Below, in pieces: positions 8,735 through 17,899 of a stretch of DNA of 64,000 nt (the first letter of the stretch is position 1; the number at the start of each line of letters is the position of its first letter). Under the pieces are notes generated by a model, which saw only the letters and a program-made list of their open reading frames with translations, was not told the DNA's origin and ran no database searches. This DNA comes from an uncultured Christensenella sp. (GTDB lineage Bacteria > Bacillota > Clostridia > Christensenellales > Pumilibacteraceae). The position numbers and the translations under genes were made by a program. The DNA is taken from the NCBI GenBank assembly GCA_910577435.1, contig CAJTLV010000005.1, forward strand, positions 81,829-145,828, given 5' to 3'.

Positions 8735-11131
8735 TCACGTTTCCTTTTTGTAAGTGACCGTTCCCACGCCGTCGGCAGTTGCCGTTCCGAACACGATCTC
8801 GGCGCCCGTCGCTTCGGTCAAGCGGTTAAGTCCTTTAACGCTGTTGCCTGTTATCGTCACTATATTGATCTTATCTTTGGAACTGCCCTCTTCTTGCGCG
8901 TCGGCGCTGAGCGACATAAGTTTGATAAGCGCATTGTATTCGTCGGCTCCCATATTGTTGAAAATCACGCCGTTTTCAAGCTCGTTAAACACGGTCTTTC
9001 CGCTCGCGTCCGTCGTCTTTTCTATGACTATCGTCGCGTACATCTCGTCGGGCAGGAATCCGGAAGTCAACGCCGAATCGGTGATCATAAACTTATCCAT
9101 TGCCATACGGAACGTCACTGCGATGTAGTCCCCGTCGGCTTTTAACGGCCTGCCTTCAAGTCTGTCGTTCAGCCAATTACGCGCCGCGATCGCACCGTCG
9201 CTCGTATTAGTTCTGTCGATCGCGAACGTCTGCACGGCGCGGACCATATCGCGTTCCGACGTGAGTCTTACCATAAGCGCGTCGAGATAGACGTTGAATT
9301 CCCTGTCCGTTTTGATCGAATCGTACAGATCAAACGAGAAAGACGCGATGAACAAGTCGGCGGCGGTCTTGTTTTCCGACGGGCTGTCTACGGCACCGTT
9401 AAACGACATTTCCGCGCCGCCGTTCACAACTATATCTCCTACCACGTAGTTGTTCGGATTGACAAACCCGTCTACGGTCGAGCGCGGATACATTCCCTGA
9501 ACCGCGTTCTTGACGGTTTCGGCGGAAGGACGCTCGCCCGCCGCTTCGTCCCACATTTTATTTATGAGGAAACCGTAAAAGTCGATAAGTTCCAAGCCGT
9601 TTTCGGTGAACGAGATCACGCCCTCGCCGCCCAAGCTCTCTTCGAGCGAAGCGAGTTGCGAATACAGTATCTTTCCGAATTCCGCGACTTGACTCTCAAT
9701 GTCGAACGAACCGTTGCCTATGTGATTTATTATCTTGACCGCATTGGCAAACGTGGCTTCGTCCATATTGTTTACGGTGACCGAAACGGGGTATGCTATG
9801 TCTTCGCCTGCGCCGACCGTGCGCGACATATCTACCGTCGCGGTGACGTACAGCTTGTTTATATTAAGCAGATTGCCTACGTTTGCGGGCAACAGATCGC
9901 CCACATCGACGGACAACAGCAACGTAAGCATATCGTCTCCCGTAGTGACTTCGAGCACTTTGAAGTCGGAAACGCCGTTCGACTCCGCGAGTTTCTCGGA
10001 CACGAGCAACGCTATCTCGTCGGCGCGCATTACGGGTCTGAGTTCGTTTACGGGACGAACGTCATACGCCAGATAACTGTGACCGGAAACGGGCGCGGCT
10101 CCTGCGGCGGGAATTATGCGCAATCTGTCACCGCTGAAATCACTTCCGACGGCGTCCGCAAGTTTTGTGAAGTCGGTTATTTCGTTGCCGTTTTCGTCAA
10201 GTACATCGTTAAAATAGTATTTGTCTTTCAAATCGGATATGAACTCGCTATAATCGCCGGCGATCCTAGCGACGTCGGAGAATCCGCCGTGTTCGTTCAA
10301 TCCGCGCAGAACATCCTTGAATTCTTCCGGCTCGACTATGCGCACGCCGTCATCCGTAAGCACGAGATCGGTCATAAGAGTGAACACGTCCGGCATCAGT
10401 ATTGCGCCCTGCGTAACGACCGCGCCCGTCGTATCGGACGCAACAAGCTGTGCGTCGAGCTTCTCGTACAGGGTGTCGGTCATATTGCGCAACATAGTCT
10501 CGATCGATTCGGTCATCGACGACAGATCGAGTCCGTCGACAACTTTACCGAGCGTTTCGAGCACTCTGCCCGTATTTTCGTAGTCATTCAATATAAGCGT
10601 AGTAGGAGAATACGCGTCGCCCGCATCGAGACTGCGCGTTATGTCGACCTCTATACCGAGCAACAACCGTTCGGGCAAGACGTTTGTCGCAAACGCCATA
10701 AGCATATTGCCGTCGCCTACGGACGCGATATAATCGACTATATTCACCTCGACTGCGAGCAATGCGTACATATGCGTCGGATTTTCCGCCCTGCCTACGA
10801 ACGACAGCGCGTCGAGTTTTATGTTTAAATTTGCAAAAGACGAATTGCCGTTTTTGAGCATATCGCCGAGCTTGTCGTTAAGTATCGCCGCGAGCATTCT
10901 GTCGGTGACGGTCAATTTTATGTCGTCGATATTCTCCGTGCCGAGCAATTCCTCAAATCGCTCGCCGTCCACCAAATCGAGCATATCCATAGGATCGGGC
11001 GCCGCTTCCGAGCCGTCGAGCGATACGCCGAGCATTGCAAGCACCTCGTCAAGCGATCTTCCGTCGATGTCGAGCGAATACTTTTCCGCAAGCTGATTCA
11101 CGAATTCGTTCTTGTAATCGACAGCGACGTA
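8735..11131 (-). pseudogene. C-terminal part of a large exported protein, after an in-frame TGA
   Basis: Same reading frame as the 11132-12490 segment, separated from it only by one TGA codon (11132-11134). It continues directly after that codon (YVAVDYKNEFVNQLAEKYS). A GTG at 11101 could serve as an internal start but has no convincing ribosome site. About 800 aa, acidic, with repeated valine/leucine-rich segments that look like a beta-rich repetitive ectodomain. I do not recognise the family. Read as the rear part of one gene of about 1250 codons interrupted by a nonsense codon. Confidence 0.6.
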
Positions 11132-12490
11132 TCACGTCGTGTCGGCAGGCTTATAAGCATAACCGCCGTTTCCGTCGATATACCAGCCCTCGTAAAGATA
11201 CGGTTGAAGCTGTTCGAGCCGAACGTCGGGATCGGACGTGAGCACCGCTTGCAAAAGATACATAAAATCGGATTTTGTAATCGGATCGTCGGTATCCTCG
11301 CCGTTCGCCGCCTTTGCCAGCATATCGAGAAGATCGAGTTTTATGTTGCCCTGCTCCGCCGCGTCGAAAGCGTCCTGCAAGCCGTTCTCGCCCGTTATAT
11401 TATCCATATACGGCGCGATCTTATCGGCCATCTCCGCCAAAAGCGCCTGCACGGTCTTAGGCTCCCCGTCGCTGTTCTCGATCGCCAATATTTTATTGAT
11501 TATATGATACATTCTGTCGCGCTTGCCCTCGTTCATAGCATTGAGCGAGACCTGCGCCTGAGCTTCGCCTTGAAGGGGCAACGTCACCGTCGCATATACG
11601 TTTTTTGGCAATACTGTCTTTATCCCGAACTCGACAAGCCCGCCGAGCCAGCTCATACCTGCGTCCTTTACCGCCGTGACCGCGACGCGGCTTGCCAAAT
11701 CTTCCAAGCCTATCCACACGGTTATGTTAGCCGTCGTAGCGGTCACTTCGCGCTCGCCCAACTCGTTGGTTGCCGACTGCGCGCCGAAATAGATCTGTTT
11801 TAGCTTGACTACTGCATTGAGGTCCATATCCGGCATAGCGAATCCGCCTGCGACGGTCGAGACGTCGATTTCGTTCAACATCATTCGGAGAACGTTATTG
11901 ACAAACGCCGCAAGCTCCTTGTCTCGCAAAGTGAATATGTAGTTATCCGCGTCCTCGCTGTACGATTCGAGCCGTTCCATATCGATGTTCTCGCGAGTGA
12001 ATGCGCTCGCCATCATATCGACCAAGATATTCATTATCTCGCCGCCCGACTCGCTCTCGCCGTCTTCGTCGCCGCCGGAAAAATTCCGCACTTCGCCGAC
12101 AGCGCTTTCTTCCTTTTTCATAATATCGGATACCGCCCTTTCGATCGCGGCGTCGAAATCGACTTCCGCGTCCGATCGAAGCAGTATATTTTGCTTTATC
12201 TCCGAGTAGAACCCGTCGAGATCGTCATCCGAAAACGGTTTCTTTACTACGTCCTTATCCTTCGTCCAATACAGCTCGTTCATTACGCCGAGTGTGTCTG
12301 ACAACGGCATTTCGAGGTAGAGTTTGGAATATTTATCGCCGAAATACCAGCCTATGCCGAAAACGATCCCGCAAATAGCGAGAACCGTGATCAGGAAAGC
12401 CAACAGACACGACAGTCCCCTGTGCCGCCTTTTCGAAACGACGGGACTCTTTCCGTCGCCGTTTTCGGGAACTATGACTTTTTTCGCCAT
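11132..12490 (-). CDS. membrane-anchored extracellular protein, N-terminal part, family unknown
   Basis: 452 codons from ATG at 12490 to TGA at 11132. A basic N-terminus (KRRHRG) precedes a single membrane helix at about residues 26-48 (LLAFLITVLAICGIVFGIGW), so the rest should lie outside the cell. The remainder is acidic and rich in Asp/Glu/Val. No catalytic motif is visible. The downstream reading frame stays open for a further 800 codons, so the native product was probably about 1250 aa. It forms its own transcription unit between copA and the mal operon. Confidence 0.65.
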   Translation of the reverse strand: MAKKVIVPENGDGKSPVVSKRRHRGLSCLLAFLITVLAICGIVFGIGWYFGDKYSKLYLEMPLSDTLGVMNELYWTKDKDVVKKPFSDDDLDGFYSEIKQNILLRSDAEVDFDAAIERAVSDIMKKEESAVGEVRNFSGGDEDGESESGGEIMNILVDMMASAFTRENIDMERLESYSEDADNYIFTLRDKELAAFVNNVLRMMLNEIDVSTVAGGFAMPDMDLNAVVKLKQIYFGAQSATNELGEREVTATTANITVWIGLEDLASRVAVTAVKDAGMSWLGGLVEFGIKTVLPKNVYATVTLPLQGEAQAQVSLNAMNEGKRDRMYHIINKILAIENSDGEPKTVQALLAEMADKIAPYMDNITGENGLQDAFDAAEQGNIKLDLLDMLAKAANGEDTDDPITKSDFMYLLQAVLTSDPDVRLEQLQPYLYEGWYIDGNGGYAYKPADTT

Positions 12491-12658
12491 ACGGTATCTC
12501 CTACAAAATAACAGCGCGTTTATTCACATACCATTCTACGCCGCAGTAATTCGTTTGTCAACACAAGTCGCCTTTTGTAATGATATTCTAATCGATTTTT
12601 AATGCTGACGGCGACGCCGCAAAAATATATACGTCCGCGCAGTTTGTCGTTCAAAGAA

Positions 12659-12687
12659 AAAGCGTTACCGTTAAACGGCAACGCTTA
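12659..12687 (-). terminator. intrinsic terminator downstream of copA
   Basis: On the minus strand AAGCGTTGCCG, a short loop and CGGTAACGCTT form an 11-bp stem with one mismatch, followed by TTTTC. It lies about 35 nt beyond the copA stop. The rest of 12491-12723 shows no gene. Confidence 0.7.
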
Positions 12688-12723
12688 TTCGAGCTTTTAC
12701 GATACTTCGGCGCCTAGCGTCAC

Positions 12724-15282
12724 TCACTTTTCACTGCATTCGTAGCCCGCGTCGACCACTGCGGAAACGGCGGCGCTCACGTCGAAATCGCCATTGACTA
12801 CCGCCTGCGCCTTTTCGAGCGACACATCGACGCTCGTCACCCCGTCCACTGCGGCAAGCGCCTTTTCGACGCGACCGACGCAATGCATACAACTCATACC
12901 GTTAACGTTCAATACTTTTTCCATTTTGTTTTCTCCTTTATTTTTATTTTCATTTACGGAACAGGCGTTGCCGTCCGCTAATTGACATTGATGCGAATCG
13001 TGAACTTCCGTTCGCGCATTTACAGCCGTTTTCGTCTTGGACGCGCGGCGCTCCAAGCGCTTTTCGTCGAACCTCATAACCGTTAGGCGCAACGCATTGC
13101 ACACAACGAACAGCGACGACGCCGCCATAGCGCCCGCCGCGATCATCGGATTAAGAGTCACACCCAACGAATACAGCACGCCCGCCGCGAGAGGTATGCC
13201 GAGCGTATTATAGCAAAACGCCCAGAACAGATTCTGTTTGATGTTGCGCAATGTTTTGCGCGACACGCTTTGCGCGCGCGGTACGTCCATAAGATCGGAC
13301 TTGACAAGCACGACGTCCGCAGCCTCGATAGCTACATCCGTACCCGAACCTATCGCGATCCCCACATCTGCGGCTTTGAGCGCGGGCGCGTCGTTGATAC
13401 CGTCGCCCACCATTGCCGTTCTGCCGCTCGCTTTGAGCTTTTCGACTATATCCAGCTTGTCTTCGGGCAATACGTTGCAGTACACTTCGGTAATACCTAC
13501 CTCATCCGCTATCCGCCGCGCCTGACGCTCGTTATCTCCCGTCAACATCACGGCAGTACCGCCCATTCGGCGAATAAGTTCTATCGCTTTTTTGCTCGAC
13601 GGCTTTACTTCGTCGTTGACGGTTATCGCGCCGATCAGTCCGCCTTTTCTGCACAGATAAACGGTCTGCGCGTCGCCGTCGTCCGAAATTTCCACGCCGA
13701 ACTCGGCGGCGAGTCTGGGCGCGCCCAGCGCGTATTGTACGCCGTTCACCGTTCCCACTACGCCGTAACCTATGCGGTACTCGCTTGCCGTCACATTATA
13801 CGGCTCGCCGTCGTATGCCTCGATAACGGCGCGCGCCAGCGGATGCGTAGACGTGCTTTCGAGCGCCGCCGCGATTCCGAGAACTTCGTCGCGGCGTTTC
13901 CCGTCGTTCTCGTCCGCACCGTATACCTTGACGCCCGTAACACGCGGTTTGCCTTCCGTTATTGTCGCAGTCTTGTCGAGCGCGAATATCTTTACGTCGC
14001 CCAAACTTTGCAGCGTCTCGGCGTTCTTGACGAGTATTCCGTAAGCCGCCGCCCTACCGGTTCCCGCCATTACCGCGACGGGAGTGGCAAGTCCGAGCGC
14101 ACACGGACAGCTGATGACTATTACCGATATACACATCGTAAGCGCGTGTCCTATCCCGTAGCCGAGACAAAGCCACACAACGAGCGTTACGAGCGCTATT
14201 CCGCACACCGTCGGCACGAACACCGCCGACACCTTGTCGGCTATCTTCTGAATGGGCGCTTTCGACCCGCCCGCATTCTCTATCAGTTCGATTATCTTGG
14301 AAAGCGTCGTGTCCGCGCCCACCTTTTCGGCGCGCAATTCTATCCGACCCGTAAGATTGAGAACTGCGGACGATACCTCCGCGCCTTCCGTCGCCTCGAC
14401 GGGAATGGACTCGCCCGTTATCGCGGATTTATCCAGAGTGGTAGAACCCGACGTTATGATACCGTCGCACGGGATATACTCGCCCGACAATACGACTACG
14501 GTGTCGCCTACACGAATGTCGTCTACCGATACCGTCACGGTCTCGCCGTCGCGAATTACGTTGGCGGTCTGCGGACGCAGGCGCAACAGCTTTTCCACTT
14601 CCGAGCGCGTCTTGCCCTTAGATTTGGCTTCCAAAAACTTGCCGAGCGTAACAAGAGTAAGTATCATCGCCGCCGACTCGAAAAACAGATTCATTGCAAG
14701 TTCCGAGCCGCCCGCAATATCGCCCGCCGCCGCTTTTGCATTAATAACGAAAAGCGTGACTATCCCGTAAATGTACGCCGCACCCGCACCGAGCGTAACA
14801 AGAGTATCCATATTCGCGCCGCGATGAATAACGGCGCGTACTCCGCTCGAAAAGAACTTATAATTTATGACGAGTATGGGCGTAGTAAGCACCAACTGAA
14901 TGAGCGCAAACGACGCAGGATCTTTATGCGGATCGAGCGCTCCCATCGGAAAGTGCGCCATATGCCCCATCGAAAAGTACATAAGCGGCATAAGAAATAC
15001 AAGCGACGCGATAAACCGAATGAGCAACGTCTTTGAATAGTCGACCGTCTTTTTCGGAGCGGAAGGTTTTGTTCCCTCTCCGCCTGTCCTCGCCGTCGCA
15101 CCGTAACCCGCGCGTTCGACGGCGGCTATTATATCCCCGTCAGACGCATCGGATTCCACCGTCATTCTGTTCAAAAGCAGATTGACGTTGACCTTTTCCG
15201 CACCCACGCCGCGCACTGCTTTTTCCACGTGCGCCGCGCACGCCGCGCACGTCATTCCCGTAATGTCGAAAATCCTTTCCAT
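12724..15282 (-). CDS. copA: Cu(+)-exporting P1B-type ATPase with N- and C-terminal HMA domains
   Basis: Exports Cu(I) or Ag(I) across the membrane using ATP. The 852-aa protein starts with an HMA metal-binding domain (GMTCAAC). The core has TGES (AITGESIPVE), the CPC ion site (ISCPCALGLATP), HP (STHPLARAV) and GDGINDAPAL. The last membrane helices carry the YN and MAASS residues typical of Cu(I) pumps. A second HMA domain (GMSCMHC) ends the protein, joined by a Lys/Asn-rich linker, as if a CopZ chaperone were fused on. The phosphorylation motif reads DKTATIT instead of the near-invariant DKTGT. ATG at 15282 is preferred because it directly precedes the HMA domain. Confidence 0.92.
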   Translation of the reverse strand: MERIFDITGMTCAACAAHVEKAVRGVGAEKVNVNLLLNRMTVESDASDGDIIAAVERAGYGATARTGGEGTKPSAPKKTVDYSKTLLIRFIASLVFLMPLMYFSMGHMAHFPMGALDPHKDPASFALIQLVLTTPILVINYKFFSSGVRAVIHRGANMDTLVTLGAGAAYIYGIVTLFVINAKAAAGDIAGGSELAMNLFFESAAMILTLVTLGKFLEAKSKGKTRSEVEKLLRLRPQTANVIRDGETVTVSVDDIRVGDTVVVLSGEYIPCDGIITSGSTTLDKSAITGESIPVEATEGAEVSSAVLNLTGRIELRAEKVGADTTLSKIIELIENAGGSKAPIQKIADKVSAVFVPTVCGIALVTLVVWLCLGYGIGHALTMCISVIVISCPCALGLATPVAVMAGTGRAAAYGILVKNAETLQSLGDVKIFALDKTATITEGKPRVTGVKVYGADENDGKRRDEVLGIAAALESTSTHPLARAVIEAYDGEPYNVTASEYRIGYGVVGTVNGVQYALGAPRLAAEFGVEISDDGDAQTVYLCRKGGLIGAITVNDEVKPSSKKAIELIRRMGGTAVMLTGDNERQARRIADEVGITEVYCNVLPEDKLDIVEKLKASGRTAMVGDGINDAPALKAADVGIAIGSGTDVAIEAADVVLVKSDLMDVPRAQSVSRKTLRNIKQNLFWAFCYNTLGIPLAAGVLYSLGVTLNPMIAAGAMAASSLFVVCNALRLTVMRFDEKRLERRASKTKTAVNARTEVHDSHQCQLADGNACSVNENKNKGENKMEKVLNVNGMSCMHCVGRVEKALAAVDGVTSVDVSLEKAQAVVNGDFDVSAAVSAVVDAGYECSEK

Positions 15283-15288
15283 AATCTC

Positions 15289-15317
15289 AGTATACCTCCC
15301 CGACGAGCATATGTCAA
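15289..15317 (-). promoter_or_regulatory. copA promoter, probably giving a leaderless mRNA
   Basis: On the minus strand TTGACA (15312-15317), a 17-nt spacer and TATACT (15289-15294). The copA ATG is at 15282, about where transcription should begin, and the GGGGAGG stretch lies inside the promoter spacer rather than in the transcript. Either the mRNA is leaderless or another promoter upstream is used. No CopY or CsoR operator is obvious. Confidence 0.6.
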
Positions 15318-15412
15318 GCAAATTTATAGTGATTTACTAGGAATTAAAAATAACACCGTCGCATTCCCGATTATTTTGTACTATCCCGACCGATATCGCA
15401 TATATAAAGATT

Positions 15413-16447
15413 ATGTCTCAAAAAACGATAAACATAGCGGTCTATGACGATCTGTCTTGCGGGGTCACTCCGCCTCTGCCCTACGTAGGAATGCGGTTCG
15501 ACGGCGGTCATTTCGCAAGAAGAGCAAAGTGTCTGCTCGCGGCGGCGCTTTTGCGGTGCGGGTTCGAAATAATGGACTGCAACGCCGACGGCGACGCGGC
15601 GGACATACAAGAATTCGCGTCGCGCATAAACCGCGCGCCCGTCGACGCGGGGATCGCGCTCTCTTTCGGCGCATTCGGCTCGCGTAAAAACTTCAACGAT
15701 ATTCACGGGTTCTGCGTGCGGTATTACGGCGGACGGTTCGCGAACAAATCGCGCATACTGTGCGAGGACATTTACGCGCGGCAAAACTCTCGAGGACGGA
15801 CGGGTACGATCATATCCGACTGCGCTGCGTTCGGCGCGAACTGCCCCGTAGCGGTTGCGGATGCGGGGTATTTAACCAACTTCGACGACGCGAAGCTGGT
15901 GTACGACCCCGACTTTGCTACTGCGTTCGCGGAAACGACGGCGACTGCCGTATGCGAATACTTCGATATGCCGTATGTAAAGCGGGACGATATTTTCGCA
16001 TATCCCATACTCGGCGTAGGCAGGCGCGGCGGCAAGGTAAAAATGCTTCAATATATGCTGTGCACTGCGGGAATGCCGGTCACGTGCGACGGCGTGTACG
16101 GCGGAGAAACGTCCGGCGCCGTCAAAAAGTTCTGTGCGGACAGGGAGCGCAAAGGCGACGGCTCGACTACCCCGCCCGTATGGCGCGATCTTATGCTGAC
16201 GGATATGCCCGAACTCGCATTCGGAGCAACGGGCAACGCAGTCAGGTACATTCAGAGCAAACTGCTGTCCAAGCTGTACAGAATAAAAATCGACGGCACT
16301 TTCGGAAACCGCACGCTTGACGCCGTCAACGAGTTTTTGGCGGAACACGGCGACGGAAAGCCGGCACTCACCCGCGCCGACGTAATCGACTCGGAAATAT
16401 ACGGAATGCTCGCTCCCGTAGGCGGCGGCAGACCGAGACTGTATTGA
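15413..16447 (+). CDS. amidase_3-like protein with two peptidoglycan-binding domains, catalytic site degenerate
   Basis: Residues about 25-185 follow the layout of zinc N-acetylmuramoyl-L-alanine amidases (GMRFDGGHFARRAK; RINRAPVDAGIALSFGAFGS; NSRGRTGTI; CPVAVADAGYLTN). The usual ISIHANA histidine is replaced in LSFGAFGS, and the catalytic Glu after 'Pavl' is not present in VAVADAGYL. Two PG_binding_1 modules follow (KMLQYMLCTAGMPVTCDGVY; YIQSKLLSKLYRIKIDGTFG). No signal peptide is evident. It may be a wall-binding pseudoenzyme or have altered chemistry. It is divergent from copA. Confidence 0.65.
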   Translation: MSQKTINIAVYDDLSCGVTPPLPYVGMRFDGGHFARRAKCLLAAALLRCGFEIMDCNADGDAADIQEFASRINRAPVDAGIALSFGAFGSRKNFNDIHGFCVRYYGGRFANKSRILCEDIYARQNSRGRTGTIISDCAAFGANCPVAVADAGYLTNFDDAKLVYDPDFATAFAETTATAVCEYFDMPYVKRDDIFAYPILGVGRRGGKVKMLQYMLCTAGMPVTCDGVYGGETSGAVKKFCADRERKGDGSTTPPVWRDLMLTDMPELAFGATGNAVRYIQSKLLSKLYRIKIDGTFGNRTLDAVNEFLAEHGDGKPALTRADVIDSEIYGMLAPVGGGRPRLY

Positions 16448-16509
16448 TTCAGACGCATTTTTACCGCCCGCAACGTAAGAGATTCCGCATATCAACCGCG
16501 CGCTAATCT

Positions 16510-16538
16510 TTGACTTTGAACAGAAAATGTAATATAAT
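16510..16538 (+). promoter_or_regulatory. promoter of the TetR-family gene
   Basis: TTGACT (16510-16515), 17-nt spacer, TATAAT (16533-16538). The ATG at 16547 lies only 9 nt beyond the -10 element, so the predicted start site coincides with the start codon and no ribosome site fits in the leader. Confidence 0.7.
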
Positions 16539-16546
16539 AAGATATA

Positions 16547-17128
16547 ATGGCTAAATCAGGAAAAAAGACAACCGATAAAATACACAACAGTTTGATAGAA
16601 CTTCTGGAATGTGCGTCTGCCGTCGAAAACATAACCGTCACCGAAATCTGCGAACACGCGGGAATCAATCGCGCCACATTCTATTATCATTATCAGTCTG
16701 TCGCCGCCGTGTTTGCGGAGATCGAAGATACCCTGCGGTCGGATTTCGAGCACACTATTTCTCTGCCGGCATTGACAGACGCAAAAACTCCCGACGCAAA
16801 CTTTTTCGAAATATTCTTCGCCTTCGTCGCACGCAACGCGACAATTTGCAAACTTATAGTCAATTCGCCCCACACAGGCGACAACACCTTTCTCACCCAC
16901 GCGCTCGAAATCGGGAGGAACAAGGTTTCTGCAATGATGACGGAAATATTTCCCGACTGCCCGACGGCAAAAATAGATTACTATTACACGTTTGTATCGC
17001 GCGGATTTTTGGGACTTGTAACGTATTGGCTGAACGGCGATATGCTCGAGCCGATAAAATCCATATCCGACATAGGCGCGCAGATCGCATATTCGGGCAT
17101 CGAATTTCTCAAAAGACAGCAACAGTAA
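16547..17128 (+). CDS. TetR/AcrR-family transcriptional regulator
   Basis: 193-aa regulator. The helix-turn-helix is at about residues 27-50 (TVTEICEHAGINRATFYYHY) and a helical ligand-binding half follows, ending SGIEFLKRQQQ. The start is taken at 16547, since this leaves the normal 10-15 residues before the first TetR helix. Its target is unknown; the convergent membrane-protein gene and upstream amidase-like gene are candidates. Confidence 0.88.
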   Translation: MAKSGKKTTDKIHNSLIELLECASAVENITVTEICEHAGINRATFYYHYQSVAAVFAEIEDTLRSDFEHTISLPALTDAKTPDANFFEIFFAFVARNATICKLIVNSPHTGDNTFLTHALEIGRNKVSAMMTEIFPDCPTAKIDYYYTFVSRGFLGLVTYWLNGDMLEPIKSISDIGAQIAYSGIEFLKRQQQ

Positions 17129-17171
17129 CCGCAAACAAAAAGGAGCGACACGCTCCTTTTTGTTTGCGGTT
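17127..17171. terminator. bidirectional terminator between convergent genes
   Basis: Perfect inverted repeat with 21-nt arms (AACCGCAAACAAAAAGGAGCG and its complement) around a 3-nt loop. It has T-rich sequence on both strands, and the left arm overlaps the TetR stop codon. It serves the plus-strand TetR gene and the minus-strand gene ending at 17183. Confidence 0.9.
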
Positions 17172-17182
17172 ATTTGATTCGG

Positions 17183-17887
17183 TCAATCGAGAAGATCGTA
17201 TATCTTAGTTTCGGCGGTGTGTTTCATCCGCATATAGCCGATGACAAGTGTGAACACAAAAACGAATATCACGCACAGCGAGACAGGCGCATAGGCGAGC
17301 GGACCGGGAATAAACGAGCTTGCCAAGCCCGCGACCAAAAAGCCGTAAGCCCCGACGTCCCAATGCCTGTCGAGCGAGTCGCAAATATATACGGCGAACA
17401 TCTTGCGCGAAGTCGACCGCGCAATGAACGTGCGTGACGCGAACACCATAGGCAACGTCGCAGACAGCACCGAAAAAATCATAGCTACCGTGACGGCTAT
17501 GAGCGTGTCGTTGTCGATGGTCTGCTTGACGCCGCTGGCGTTGAACTGTTGCAAAATTCCGTAGATGGTAACTCCGCCCATACACATCGACATCATCATA
17601 CAGAATATAACGGTCGATATAAAGTTGTTATGCAGTCTGTTGCGCTTTTTGAACGACACCGCAACGAGAAGTATGGCGGCGGGGATCAGCGAGAACAGTA
17701 CCATCAACAAATTATTGTATTTGCTGTACGACGTATCAGCCATATCGACCGTCTTATAAACTATTGTCACCTTTTCGGGCAACATCGGCAATGTGAGCGC
17801 CGTTGCGAGAAGTGCGACCGCCGTAACCCACAGCGTCACCGTCGTTATTATCTTATCCGAATTATTAAGATAGCTTTTGCCTTTCAT
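17183..17887 (-). CDS. multi-spanning membrane protein, DUF1648/SdpI-like N-terminus
   Basis: 234 aa with five or six predicted membrane helices. The first loop (LPMLPEKVTIVYKTVDMADT, then SKYNNLL and a second helix) resembles the DUF1648 module of SdpI-type immunity and signalling proteins, where 'LP..i..h....g..d...sK' sits between two helices. No enzymatic motif is visible. It lies just downstream of tsaD on the same strand with a 13-nt gap and could be co-transcribed with it. Function unknown. Confidence 0.6.
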   Translation of the reverse strand: MKGKSYLNNSDKIITTVTLWVTAVALLATALTLPMLPEKVTIVYKTVDMADTSYSKYNNLLMVLFSLIPAAILLVAVSFKKRNRLHNNFISTVIFCMMMSMCMGGVTIYGILQQFNASGVKQTIDNDTLIAVTVAMIFSVLSATLPMVFASRTFIARSTSRKMFAVYICDSLDRHWDVGAYGFLVAGLASSFIPGPLAYAPVSLCVIFVFVFTLVIGYMRMKHTAETKIYDLLD

Positions 17888-17899
17888 TTTAACTCCCGT

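Noticed and set aside
13270..15036. 588-codon open frame on the plus strand opposite copA
   Set aside because: Arg/Tyr/His-rich antisense shadow of copA with no ribosome site; similar long shadows lie opposite secA (20983-22677) and the epimerase (61597-63114).
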